NCBI RefSeq assembly: GCF_025380365.1
Contig: NZ_JAOCQF010000001.1
Span: forward strand, 124,001-188,000
DNA: 64,000 nt
DNA from: Albidovulum sediminis
Lineage (GTDB): Bacteria; Pseudomonadota; Alphaproteobacteria; Rhodobacterales; Rhodobacteraceae
Direction: 5' to 3'
Positions 47,582 to 56,273 of the stretch are shown in pieces. The notes beneath the pieces were generated by a model that ran no database searches, had not been told where the DNA came from, and saw only the letters and a list, made by a program, of their open reading frames with translations. Position numbers and translations under genes: made by a program. How positions within the stretch are numbered: the first letter of the stretch is position 1; every line of letters starts with the position of its first letter.

Positions 47582-48861
47582 GTGGCCTTCGCCAGAGCCT
47601 GGTCGAGGTCGGCGATGATGTCGTCGGCATCCTCGATCCCGATCGACACGCGCACGACATTCGGCGCGGCGCCGGCGGCCTTCTGCTGCTCCGGCGTCAG
47701 TTGCCGGTGCGTGGTCGAGGCCGAGTGGATGATGAGCGAGCGGGTGTCGCCAAGGTTCGCGACGTGGCTGAACAGCTCAAGGCTGTCCACCAGCTTGACG
47801 CAGGCCTGATAGCCGCCCCGCACGGCGAAGGTGAAGAGCGCACCGGCCCCCTTCGGGCAGACGCGCTTGCCGCGCTCGTAATAGGGCGACGACGGCAGGC
47901 CCGCATAGGTCACATGTTCCACCCGCGGGTCGTTTTCCAGCCACTCGGCGACCTTGCGGGCGTTTTCCACATGGCGCTGCATCCTGAGGCTCAGCGTCTC
48001 GATCCCCATCAGCGTGTAGTGCGCCCCTTGCGGGTTCATCGTCATGCCGAGGTCGCGCAGGCCGATGGCGATGGAGTGGAAGGTGAAGGCCAGCGGTCCG
48101 AAGGTCTCGTGGAACTTCAGCCCGTGATAGGCCGGTTCAGGCGCGGACAGCGAGGGGAACTTGCCCGAAGCCGACCAGTCGAACTTGCCCGAATCGACGA
48201 TCGCGCCGCCGGTGACGGTGCCGTTGCCGGTCAGGTACTTGGTGGTCGAGTGGACGACCAGCGTCGCGCCCAGGTCGATCGGGCGGCAGAGCCAGGGCGT
48301 GGCCGAGGTGTTGTCGACGATCAGCGGCAGGCCGGCACGGTCGGCCACGTCGGCCACGGCGCGGATGTCGGTGATGTAGCCGCCGGGGTTCGCGATCGAT
48401 TCGCAGAAGATCGCGCGGGTGTTGCCGTCGATGGCGGCGGCAAGCGCGTCGAGGTCGTCGAAATCGACGAACTTCGCCGACCAGCCGAACCGCTTGATGG
48501 TCTGGCTGAACTGCGTGACGGTGCCGCCATAGAGGCGGGTCGAGGCGATCAGGTTGCAGCCCGGTCCCATCAGCGGGAACAGCGCCATGATCTGCGCGGC
48601 ATGGCCCGAGGAACAGCAGACCGCGCCCACGCCGCCCTCCAGCGTGGCGATGCGCTCGCCCAGCACCGCGACCGTGGGGTTGGTCAGGCGCGAATAGATG
48701 TAGCCCACTTCCTGCAGGTTGAAGAGCGCGGCCGCGTGGTCCGCATCGCGGAAGACATAGGCCGTGGTCTGGTAGATCGGAACCTGGCGCGCGCCCGTGG
48801 CCGGGTCGGGCCGGGCTCCGGCATGGATCTGCAGTGTGTCGAAACCGTAGGATCTGGACAT
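47575..48861 (-). CDS. metY: O-acetylhomoserine sulfhydrylase (aminocarboxypropyltransferase)
   Basis: PLP enzyme of methionine synthesis that joins sulfide or methanethiol to O-acetylhomoserine. The 428-residue Cys/Met-metabolism family protein has the PLP lysine in VVHSTTKYLTGNGTVTGG, YIYSRLTNPTVAVLGERIA near the N-terminus and a full C-terminal domain with DTRSLIIHSASTTHRQL. These segments separate MetY from cystathionine gamma-synthases. GAGG is 6 bp before the ATG. No other met genes are adjacent. Confidence 0.93.
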   Translation of the reverse strand: MSRSYGFDTLQIHAGARPDPATGARQVPIYQTTAYVFRDADHAAALFNLQEVGYIYSRLTNPTVAVLGERIATLEGGVGAVCCSSGHAAQIMALFPLMGPGCNLIASTRLYGGTVTQFSQTIKRFGWSAKFVDFDDLDALAAAIDGNTRAIFCESIANPGGYITDIRAVADVADRAGLPLIVDNTSATPWLCRPIDLGATLVVHSTTKYLTGNGTVTGGAIVDSGKFDWSASGKFPSLSAPEPAYHGLKFHETFGPLAFTFHSIAIGLRDLGMTMNPQGAHYTLMGIETLSLRMQRHVENARKVAEWLENDPRVEHVTYAGLPSSPYYERGKRVCPKGAGALFTFAVRGGYQACVKLVDSLELFSHVANLGDTRSLIIHSASTTHRQLTPEQQKAAGAAPNVVRVSIGIEDADDIIADLDQALAKATA

Positions 48862-48937
48862 TCGTGACCTCGTCGGGTGAACCTTGCCCGACGTTAAGGC
48901 AACGCGCCGCCCGGCACAACCGGCGGAGGCCGGGGGC

Positions 48938-49081
48938 TTAGTCGTCGTTGTCGCCCTTCTCGCCCTTGGTGTTAAAGAAAGGCCGGTTGTCGTGGAAGGA
49001 CCGCAGGTCCGATCCGCTGCTGGCGCAGGCGCTGAGAAACAGCGACGCGGCGAAAAGGGTGAAAAGCGAAATCCTGGTCAT
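48938..49081 (-). CDS. Very small lipoprotein, 47 residues
   Basis: MTRISLFTLFAASLFLSAC forms a lipoprotein signal with lipobox LSAC (Cys19), followed by ASSGSDLRSFHDNRPFFNT and an acidic end KGEKGDNDD. GGAGAC lies before the ATG at 49079-49081; a longer in-frame start 21 codons upstream lacks support. Upstream of metY on the same strand (76 bp). Function unknown. Confidence 0.7.
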   Translation of the reverse strand: MTRISLFTLFAASLFLSACASSGSDLRSFHDNRPFFNTKGEKGDNDD

Positions 49082-49365
49082 GGGGGTCTCCGGTTGCGAT
49101 GGGTGATACGCACTGGACCCATGGTACCGCCTGCGGCCGATCACCCGGAAATCAACAGCCGGACAGCCGCGCGTTACCGGACCGGATGGCCGGGCGGCCG
49201 ACGCAGACGAAGCCCCGGCCCCGGCCGGTCTCCGGGTTCACGAGGCTGTCGCGTGATGCTGGCGGTCTTGAGGGGGGCGCAGTCCATCGCGCCGCGGCCG
49301 GCGCCTCTGGCCACTGCAGGCGGGCGGACGGGCGAAGCCTGACGGCGGCTGCGCCCGCGGGGCTG

Positions 49366-49494
49366 TCAGCAGCCGCAGTCTCTGCGCCCGGCGCCGCGCC
49401 GGCGGGGCGAGCAGGGGACGACGCCCGAGCGGGATGTCAGCACGAGGCCGGTCGCAAACAGCGAAAGCGCGGCGAGAATGGCAACGAAAGTCAT
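49366..49494 (-). CDS. Small membrane/secreted protein, 42 residues
   Basis: An excellent Shine-Dalgarno (AAAGGAGGG) precedes an ATG whose frame reads MTFVAILAALSLFATGLVL, a signal or anchor helix. A short basic, Cys-containing tail follows (VVPCSPRR ... RRDCGC). Three cysteines in the last 15 residues might bind metal or form disulfides. No family recognised. Confidence 0.55.
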   Translation of the reverse strand: MTFVAILAALSLFATGLVLTSRSGVVPCSPRRRGAGRRDCGC

Positions 49495-49619
49495 GATGAC
49501 CCTCCTTTCCCGGCCATTGTGACGGAGTCCTCACCGAAATGGAAATCAAGAGGCGGAGAACAATGTTACGGGTGCCCCGCAGAGCGCCCGCACGGCGGGC
49601 GGGCGTGGCTTGCGGCGGG

Positions 49620-51002
49620 TCAGCCCCGGATCCGCAGCGCCACCCGCTGCCCGTCGCGCACGAACTCGATCTGCCAGCGCCGGCTTTGAGCGCGCGCCAC
49701 GGTCTCCAGATCCGAAAGGTCGCGGATCTCGATGCCGTTGATGGCGAGTATCACGTCGCCCTTCTGCAAGCGCGTGGCGCGGGCCGCGCCCTCCACCTCG
49801 GTGACGATGACCCCTTCGGCCGCCAGCGGCAGGCCGAACCGCTCGATCAGCGCCGGGCTCAGCACCGCGGCGGTCAGGCCGTCGAAGATCGTCCGGGCGG
49901 AAATGCGCAGGCTTTCGCCTTCGCCTTCCGGGGCGGGGGACAGCGTGACCTCGGCCTCGGCCATCGCGCCGTCGTGCCAGTAGGACACCGCCGCGGTGCC
50001 GCCGATGCCCATGGTGGTCAGGCGGAATTCCAGCTCCTGCGGGCCGTCGACATCGAGGCCGGAGATCGCGGTGATGACGTCGCCGGCCTGAAGGCCCGCG
50101 GCGGAAAAGGGGCTGTCGGGATGGAGCCGCGTGATGACGACGCCACGCGGCGCGGGCATTCCCATCGCCTCGGCCATGGCGGCGTCGACGACCTGCACCT
50201 CGATCCCCGACCACGGCCGCTCGATCTCGGCCCGCCCGGCCTCGGCCTGCTCGACATACTGGCGCACGAGGTTGGCCGGGATGGCAAAGCCGATGCCGTT
50301 CGACCCGCCCGAACGGGTGACGATCTGGCTGTTGATGCCCAGCACCCTTCCGTCCATGTCGATCAGCGCGCCACCCGAGTTGCCGGGGTTGATCGGCGCG
50401 TCGGTCTGGATGAAATAGCCCCGCCCCTGGCCCATGCCGCCGCCCGAGCGCGCGAGGCCCGAGACGATGCCCGATGTCACCGTCTGCCCGACGCCGAAGG
50501 GGTTGCCGATCGCCAGCACGAGGTCGCCGACCTCGGCCCGGTCGGAATCGGCAAGCGCCAGCGCAGGCAGGTCCGACGCCCCCTCAAGCTGGATCACCGC
50601 GATATCGGCCTCTGCGTCCGACAGGATCACCCGGCCATCGAATTCGCGCCGGTCCGACAGCACGACCCGGATCGCGTCCGCGCCGCCGACCACGTGGTAG
50701 TTCGACACCACGATCCCGTCGTCGCGCAGGATGACGCCGGAGCCGAGCGAGTTCTGCACCCGCGGGGCGGCCTGCCCGAGCCCGAAGAACTGCGAGAAGA
50801 AGGGGTCGTTGGCAAACGGGCTTTGCCGTTGCTCGACGATGCGGCGGGCGTAGATGTTGACGACCGCGGGGGCGGTTTCCCGAACCAGCGGCGCAAAGCT
50901 CAGCGTCATGTCCGCCTGGTCCTGCGGTACCCGGTCTTCGGCCCGCGCGGGCGAGAGCGACGCGGCCAGGGCGCAGACGGCAAGGATCAGAAGCGGTTTC
51001 AC
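49620..51002 (-). CDS. Do-family periplasmic serine protease (DegP/DegQ type)
   Basis: 460 residues with a signal peptide (KPLLILAVCALAASLSPARA). The protease triad is His in VVSNYHVVGG, Asp in DAEADIAVIQL and Ser in NPGNSGGALID. Two PDZ domains follow (PRGVVITRLHPDSPFSAAGL with AGDVITAISG, and AAEGVIVTEVEGAARATRL with KGDVILAINGIEI). It degrades or chaperones misfolded envelope proteins. The start is GTG at 51000-51002 with GGAGGGAC upstream. Unlike the HtrA-like gene at 30 kb, this one is intact. Confidence 0.93.
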   Translation of the reverse strand: MKPLLILAVCALAASLSPARAEDRVPQDQADMTLSFAPLVRETAPAVVNIYARRIVEQRQSPFANDPFFSQFFGLGQAAPRVQNSLGSGVILRDDGIVVSNYHVVGGADAIRVVLSDRREFDGRVILSDAEADIAVIQLEGASDLPALALADSDRAEVGDLVLAIGNPFGVGQTVTSGIVSGLARSGGGMGQGRGYFIQTDAPINPGNSGGALIDMDGRVLGINSQIVTRSGGSNGIGFAIPANLVRQYVEQAEAGRAEIERPWSGIEVQVVDAAMAEAMGMPAPRGVVITRLHPDSPFSAAGLQAGDVITAISGLDVDGPQELEFRLTTMGIGGTAAVSYWHDGAMAEAEVTLSPAPEGEGESLRISARTIFDGLTAAVLSPALIERFGLPLAAEGVIVTEVEGAARATRLQKGDVILAINGIEIRDLSDLETVARAQSRRWQIEFVRDGQRVALRIRG

Positions 51003-51078
51003 GGGCGGTCCCTCCTGCGGATGTGCGCCAGAAATGTGATCGGGGTGAAAGGGATTTCAAGAGGTTCGGACGGGCGCG

Positions 51079-52080
51079 CTATCGCAGCCATAGCTTGGCC
51101 TGCTTGATCCGGTTGCGGATCGCCTGTTCCTTGTGGGGCAGGTTCGCGCGGTCGAACATCGCCCGGACCTCGGCGCCCTTGCCCTGGTAGACCATCCTGC
51201 GGATCGGCTCGTAATCCTTGACGGCCTTCTTGATCCAGTTCGGCGCCAGCGCCGCCTCGACCGCGGCGACGGCGCGGTCATCCTCGCGCGCATAGAGGAG
51301 CGGCAGCAGGCGGTAGTGGCAGGTCAGCGCACCGTCGAGCCCTTCCAGTCCCGGTCCCGGCCGGCCGCCGCCGAGGGAATGGATGACAAGCGGCAGCGCC
51401 ACCTGGTCGAGCCAGGGGTCGAGCGACTGGCACACCAGTTCCTCGGGCGCGTCGTCCCGGATCGCGAGCGCATAGTCGAGGAAGCGTTGGCCGAAGGCCC
51501 GCGCATCGCGATGAAAGAACCAGCCCGCGTTGAAGTAGAGATAGCGTTCCCAGTATTCGTCCGGCTTCGTCCGGTCGAGCGAGGTCTCGAAGTCGAGCCC
51601 GAAGCGGTCGTAGAGCGAGGCCCAGATGCGGGTATAGCCCGGCCCGTAAAGCTCGATCTCGGGCCAGGTGCCCTCGCGCCGCATCGAGGCGGACGGACGG
51701 TCGAAGTCGAACCGCGCCTCCGACAGGGGGCCGGTGAAGGCGGTGTCGGTGTCGAAGAAGACGAAGGGCCGGTCGCCCGGCAGCGCCGCCAGCGCCTCGA
51801 TCTTGTTGCCGTAGGGGTAGGACTGGCCGAAGTGGCGGTTCTCGAACGGCACGATCTCGGCCCCGAGCCGTTCGAGGACCGCACGCAGGTCGGGGTCGAC
51901 GCGCGTTTCGACCTGCCAGAGCGCGCCCGGCTGCGGCTCTGCCATGATCAGGCGGCCCGGAAAGCCGGGATTGGCGGCGCGGAAGGTCGCGGCGAAGATC
52001 ACCGCCTCATAGGCCAGGCGGCCCGCCTGCACCACGCACAGGACGTCGTACGGTTCAACCTGTGGGTGCATCGCTGCCAT
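51079..52080 (-). CDS. Glycosyltransferase-like protein, unknown substrate
   Basis: A 333-residue protein. The segment RPFVFFDTDTAFTGPL contains a DxD motif at the end of a hydrophobic strand, as in GT-A fold glycosyltransferases. YLYFNAGWFFHRDARAF resembles the acceptor-region pattern of galactosyltransferase-like families. There is no membrane segment. ATGs at 52080 and 52071 are both possible and neither has a clear ribosome site. It sits 76 bp upstream of the Do protease gene on the same strand. The catalytic role is an inference from the fold pattern. Confidence 0.6.
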   Translation of the reverse strand: MAAMHPQVEPYDVLCVVQAGRLAYEAVIFAATFRAANPGFPGRLIMAEPQPGALWQVETRVDPDLRAVLERLGAEIVPFENRHFGQSYPYGNKIEALAALPGDRPFVFFDTDTAFTGPLSEARFDFDRPSASMRREGTWPEIELYGPGYTRIWASLYDRFGLDFETSLDRTKPDEYWERYLYFNAGWFFHRDARAFGQRFLDYALAIRDDAPEELVCQSLDPWLDQVALPLVIHSLGGGRPGPGLEGLDGALTCHYRLLPLLYAREDDRAVAAVEAALAPNWIKKAVKDYEPIRRMVYQGKGAEVRAMFDRANLPHKEQAIRNRIKQAKLWLR

Positions 52081-52157
52081 GGCGCTTTATTGCGCCCCCA
52101 TGCCGGGCTGGCAAGGGGGACGGGCGCGCGGGTCGTCCGCCGCACCCGCCGCGGCGA

Positions 52158-53204
52158 TCAGGATTGCGTTATCCCCACGTCTGCACCTTCGCCCAGGGCC
52201 TGACGGAACCGCGCGGGCGTGGTTCCGGCCGTGCGGCGGAACGACCGCTCGAACGCGCTGCGGTCGGAATAGTCGATCCTGAGCGCGATCTCGTCGATCG
52301 AGAGGCTGGGGACCGTCAGCAGATTGCGCGCGACCTCATGCCGGCAGGTGCCGAGGATGGAGGCGTAGCTTGCATGCTCCTCGCTCAGGTGGCGGCGCAT
52401 CGAGCGCTCAGACAGACCGATCGCGCGCGCGATCTCCGCCTCGCCGCAGGAGCCCTGGCCAAGGTTGCGCACGATCTCGTTGCGCACGCGCAGCGGCAGC
52501 GGCAGCGACCGGTCGCGCAGGCGCGCGCAATGCAGAAGCCGGTCCGCCTGTCCCTGAAAGCGCGACCTGTCGCCGCCCGACAGCGGCAGCGACAGAAGCC
52601 GGGCGGGAAAGCGCATGGTGTTCTCGCTTGCGCCATGCACCACCTGGCATCGCATGTGGAAGCCATAGCTGTCGTCGCTGGCGTGCGGCGCGTGCTCGGT
52701 TGCCACGGCGGTGGGGCGCCAGCCCGGACCGGCCGCCCGCTCCACCAGCGAGGCGATGATGCCGAGCGTGAATTCGGCATCCTGGGAACGGGGCCAGATG
52801 CGCGGGTTGAGGATGCGGTAGGTCACCACCGCCTCGTCGTCGCGGCACTCCAGCGTCATGACCGAGTCGCTCTGGATCACCGCGAAGGCGTTGCAGAAAA
52901 GCCGGATGGCGGCGCGCACGTCAGGGGCGGCCAGAACCGTGTCGCCGAACGGGCCCAGAAGCCCGAGGTCGAACTCCCGTCCCGCCAGCCAGCCGAAGAA
53001 CCCGTGCCCGTAGCGGCGCGCGGCGTTCTGCAGGAAGCCGACGAAGGCGGCCAGCGAGATCATCACCTCCTCGCCCTCCGAACGCGCATCGCTGCGCGGT
53101 GCGCGCAGAAGATCCTCAATATCGGGAAGGGAAACGGCGGCCTCGCGCAGAAGCGCGCAAGGACCGGCCAGGCTGCTGGCGACGATCAACGCATCCTTTG
53201 GCAT
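52158..53204 (-). CDS. qhpR: AraC-family regulator of the qhp operon
   Basis: A 348-residue AraC/XylS regulator, divergent from qhpG. The first 230 residues form the AraC-binding-like effector domain; the C-terminal ~100 carry two HTH motifs (GEAEIARAIGLSERSMRRHL, then IDEIALRIDYSDRSAFERSF, followed by RTAGTTPARFRQ). In Paracoccus denitrificans, QhpR activates the operon when an amine substrate such as n-butylamine is present. The 186-bp gap to qhpG contains two copies of TTTGGCCGG, one part of a 16-bp element also found before the acyl-CoA ligase gene. Family is certain; the qhpR name rests on context. Confidence 0.9.
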   Translation of the reverse strand: MPKDALIVASSLAGPCALLREAAVSLPDIEDLLRAPRSDARSEGEEVMISLAAFVGFLQNAARRYGHGFFGWLAGREFDLGLLGPFGDTVLAAPDVRAAIRLFCNAFAVIQSDSVMTLECRDDEAVVTYRILNPRIWPRSQDAEFTLGIIASLVERAAGPGWRPTAVATEHAPHASDDSYGFHMRCQVVHGASENTMRFPARLLSLPLSGGDRSRFQGQADRLLHCARLRDRSLPLPLRVRNEIVRNLGQGSCGEAEIARAIGLSERSMRRHLSEEHASYASILGTCRHEVARNLLTVPSLSIDEIALRIDYSDRSAFERSFRRTAGTTPARFRQALGEGADVGITQS

Positions 53205-53247
53205 GGACCGCTATGCTCCCTTCAACCTAGCGGGGCCGAATCCGGTC

Positions 53248-53256
53248 TTTGGCCGG
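53248..53256 (+). promoter_or_regulatory. Upstream partial copy of the candidate QhpR box
   Basis: TTTGGCCGG, identical to the first nine bases of the full box at 53313, lies 65 bp upstream of it (about six helical turns) and 44 bp from the qhpR start. It could be a second half-site for activation or for control of qhpR. Confidence 0.35.
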
Positions 53257-53312
53257 CTTGATGTTCCGATCATCCGTCAGCACGGGCCTTTCAGGCAAGT
53301 CCGTTGCGTGGA

Positions 53313-53328
53313 TTTGGCCGGAATTGTC
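53313..53328 (+). promoter_or_regulatory. Candidate QhpR box upstream of qhpG
   Basis: TTTGGCCGGAATTGTC, 63 bp before the preferred qhpG start. The same 16 bp occur at 61486-61501 before the acyl-CoA ligase gene. The sites lie in the two non-coding gaps where a shared activator would act. Confidence 0.55.
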
Positions 53329-53390
53329 ATGTTCTTTCGTGGCGGTCCTGCAAGACTTTGCCGATGCCCATGGAGGGGAGGCCATCGGCG

Positions 53391-54710
53391 GTGCTCAGGG
53401 ACCGGTACGACATCGTCATTGCGGGGTGCGGGCCAGCGGGTCTGAGCTTTGCCCTGCGCGCCGCGCGACAGGGCGCGCGCGTCGCCGTGGCGGGGTTGCC
53501 GGCGCCCGGTCCGCGGGTCGAGGGCGCCTCGGCGCGGGTCGCGGCGCTCCTGGCCGAGATCGGGCTCGACATCGCGATCCTCGGGCCGCGGCTGGCGCGG
53601 GCGGTGTCCTGGCCCGGCCTCACCTCGACGGAGAACGGCGAGCATCTGATCGACAGGCAGCGCCTGGATGCGGCGCTCCTCGACCTCGCGCGGGAGGCGG
53701 GGGTGACCTTCGTGCCGGCGGGGGTGCGCCGGCTTGACATGCGTCAGCGCGCGATCGTGCTGGATGGCGGCGCCCTTTTGGCGGGCGGCCTGGTGGTCGA
53801 GGCCCGGGGCCGCCGCGCGCCGGTCGGCCGCGGCCGCCGCCGGGGCCCCGCGACGGTTGCGGTCGCGGGCGCGGTGCCGCGGGGCGAGGGCGCGCCCGGA
53901 AGCCGGGTTGCGGCGGGGCCCTGCGGCTGGCTTTGGCATGCGCGGCCCGTTTCCGGGCCGGACTGGGTGCAGATCGCCGTAGATGCCGCCGACCTTCGGG
54001 AGGAGGGCGTTGCGACGCTCTGGCAGACGCTCACGGGTGGGCTGCCGCTGCCGCAGCAGCAGCGCATGACGGGGTGCGAATTGCGCCTGTCGCGGCCCGA
54101 CCTCGATCCCGGCTGCCTTGCGCTGGGCGATGCGGCGGTGGCGATGGACCCGCTGTCGGGGCACGGCCTTTTCTGGGCGCTGGGTTCCGCGCTGGCCGGT
54201 TTGCCGATGGCGCAGGCGATGCTGTCGGGCGAGGACGGGCTTGCGCGCCGCTTCCACCGTGAGCGGGTGGTGGAAACCTTCTACCGGCAGGCCCGCATCG
54301 GCCGCGATTTCCACGCGCTCGCCGCACCCGCCTTCGGCACCAGATTCTGGCAGGACCGCGCCCGCTGGCCCGATGCGCGCCCGGCCAAGGCCGCACCCGG
54401 CGACCGCTGGCTGCGCCGCGTCGTCGTGCAGGCCGGGCGGCTCGAGGAACGCGCCGTCCTTGCGACAGAGGAGGCGCCGGGCGGCGTCGCCTTTGTCGCC
54501 GGCCTCGCGCTCGAGGGGATCGCCGCGCGCCTTGCCGGGCGCCTGCTGCCGGACCTCGCGGAATTCTCCGCCCGCATCGCCCCCCTCGTCGCCCCCCTTG
54601 CCGCGCCCCGGCAGGCCGAGGCCGCCCACGCCTGGCTGACCCGCGAGGGTTTCGCCGCCAACCCCTTCCCCGGAACCATCTCTGACGCGATACAGGAGGT
54701 CACGACATGA
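53391..54710 (+). CDS. qhpG: FAD-dependent monooxygenase for CTQ biogenesis
   Basis: Flavoprotein that hydroxylates the crosslinked Trp of QhpC, giving the quinone precursor of cysteine tryptophylquinone. Near residue 12 is the FAD dinucleotide motif IAGCGPAGLSFALRAARQG. The second FAD segment is LALGDAAVAMDPLSGHGLFW, as in halogenase- and PHBH-like flavoenzymes. The start chosen is GTG at 53391 (GGGGAGG about 9 bp upstream; 439 residues). ATG 53364 is in frame but lacks a ribosome site. Its stop overlaps the qhpA start (ATGA). Confidence 0.88.
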   Translation: MLRDRYDIVIAGCGPAGLSFALRAARQGARVAVAGLPAPGPRVEGASARVAALLAEIGLDIAILGPRLARAVSWPGLTSTENGEHLIDRQRLDAALLDLAREAGVTFVPAGVRRLDMRQRAIVLDGGALLAGGLVVEARGRRAPVGRGRRRGPATVAVAGAVPRGEGAPGSRVAAGPCGWLWHARPVSGPDWVQIAVDAADLREEGVATLWQTLTGGLPLPQQQRMTGCELRLSRPDLDPGCLALGDAAVAMDPLSGHGLFWALGSALAGLPMAQAMLSGEDGLARRFHRERVVETFYRQARIGRDFHALAAPAFGTRFWQDRARWPDARPAKAAPGDRWLRRVVVQAGRLEERAVLATEEAPGGVAFVAGLALEGIAARLAGRLLPDLAEFSARIAPLVAPLAAPRQAEAAHAWLTREGFAANPFPGTISDAIQEVTT

Positions 54711-56263
54711 TACCCATCCCGCATTCCGGCCCGACGCCGGCGCGGCTCTTGCTTACGGCGGCGGCGCTTGCGCTCTCGGCGGCCGCGCCGGCGCTTGCCC
54801 AGGACGCCGGGCTTCTGGCCAAGGCCTGCGGCGACTGCCACACCGCCGCGGCGGACGGCAGCCTGAGCCGCATCTCCGGCCAGCGCAAGACGCCCGAGGG
54901 ATGGCTGATGACGATCGTGCGAATGCGCCAGTCGCACGGCGCCGACATCGACCGCGCGACCGAGGCGGAACTTGTGCGCCATCTGGCCGACACCCAGGGC
55001 CTTGCCCCGTCCGAGGCGGCCCCCTACCGCTACGCGCTGGAGAAGGACCCGAACGCGATCGAGGGCTTTGACGAGCCGCTGGGCACGATGTGCGCGCGTT
55101 GCCACACCGGCGCGCGGGTGCTTCTCCAGCACCGCACGCCCGAGGAATGGCGCACGCTGATCGACTTCCACGTCGGCCAGTTCCCGACCATCGAGTATCA
55201 GGCGCTGGGCCGCGACCGCGAGTGGTACAAGATCGCCTCGACCGAGGTGACGGATTACCTCGCCGCGGGCCAGCCGCTCGAGACCGAGGCCTGGACCGCC
55301 TGGCAGGCCGCCGACAAGCCCGCCGTGGCCGGCGACTGGGTGGTGCTGACCACGCTTCCCGACGCGGGTCAGGCCTATGGAAGGCTGACGGTCACGGGCG
55401 ACGCCTCGCCCTATCAGGTGGCCGGAAGCCTGACGCTGGCCGACGGGTCGAACCGCCCCGTCACCGGACAGATGAACCTTTACACCGGCTACGAATGGCG
55501 CGCGACGCTCGACATCGGCGGGCAGAGCTACCGGCAGGTGCTGGCGCTCGACGGGGCGGGCGGGATCGACGGGCGGCAGTTCCTGGTCGCGCAGGACAGT
55601 CTGGGCGGGCGGCTGACGGGCGTTCGGGCCGACGCGGGCGCGCGCGTCCTCGGCACCGTGCCCGAAGCGGTCGCGGGGCTGTCCGGCGCCGTGCAGGTGG
55701 TCGGCGCCGGGCTTGACGGGCTGACGGTGGCGGGCGCCACCGCCGAGGGCCTTCAGGCCAACGACTTCGGCGCGACGGTGACGCTGGGCGCCGAGGCGCA
55801 GGGCCTTGCCACGCTTTCGGCGGGCGACAGCAGCGTCGGCGTCGCGCTTTACACTGCGCCCGACCGGCTGACGGTGGAGCCCGAGTTCACCATCGCCCGC
55901 GTCGGCGGCGGGTCGGACAACGGACCCGCGGCGGTGCCCGCGCATTTCAGCGCGGTGGGCTGGCTGAACGGGCCGGACGGGGCGGCGGGAACCGAGGACG
56001 ACATCCGCATTGGCAGCCTTTCCGCCGAATGGTCGACCTCGGACGCCAACGAGACCGCGGCGATGATGCAGGACGCGGCCTATGCCGGAACGCTCGACCC
56101 CAATGGCCTGTTCACGCCTGCGGTCGCCGGGCCGAACGCGGAACGGCCCTTCTCCACCAACAACGCGGGCGATCTGACGATCACCGCGAAGGCAGGCGGG
56201 CTGGAAGCCTCGGGGCGGCTGATCGTGACCGTCCAGCGCTTCATCGACCCGCCGCTGCGCTAG
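54707..56263 (+). CDS. qhpA: Quinohemoprotein amine dehydrogenase alpha subunit (diheme)
   Basis: Periplasmic electron-transfer subunit of the enzyme that oxidises primary amines to aldehydes. 518 residues: a signal peptide (LLLTAAALALSAAAPALAQ), an N-terminal domain with two c-type heme sites, CGDCH at 41-45 and CARCH at 129-133, and three C-terminal beta domains characteristic of the QHNDH alpha chain. Electrons pass from the quinone of QhpC through the two hemes to an external cytochrome or copper protein. GGAGG precedes the ATG, which overlaps the qhpG stop. Confidence 0.95.
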   Translation: MIPIPHSGPTPARLLLTAAALALSAAAPALAQDAGLLAKACGDCHTAAADGSLSRISGQRKTPEGWLMTIVRMRQSHGADIDRATEAELVRHLADTQGLAPSEAAPYRYALEKDPNAIEGFDEPLGTMCARCHTGARVLLQHRTPEEWRTLIDFHVGQFPTIEYQALGRDREWYKIASTEVTDYLAAGQPLETEAWTAWQAADKPAVAGDWVVLTTLPDAGQAYGRLTVTGDASPYQVAGSLTLADGSNRPVTGQMNLYTGYEWRATLDIGGQSYRQVLALDGAGGIDGRQFLVAQDSLGGRLTGVRADAGARVLGTVPEAVAGLSGAVQVVGAGLDGLTVAGATAEGLQANDFGATVTLGAEAQGLATLSAGDSSVGVALYTAPDRLTVEPEFTIARVGGGSDNGPAAVPAHFSAVGWLNGPDGAAGTEDDIRIGSLSAEWSTSDANETAAMMQDAAYAGTLDPNGLFTPAVAGPNAERPFSTNNAGDLTITAKAGGLEASGRLIVTVQRFIDPPLR

Positions 56264-56273
56264 GGAGGACCGG

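Noticed and set aside
49095-49365. Minus-strand frame ending in a VNPETGRGRGFVCVGR-like segment
   Set aside because: Looks protein-like over about 30 residues but has no start codon with a ribosome site and no recognised family.
53313-53328. Repeated element read as a sigma54 promoter
   Set aside because: TGGC is present but the GC of the -12 element is not at the required 10-bp spacing.
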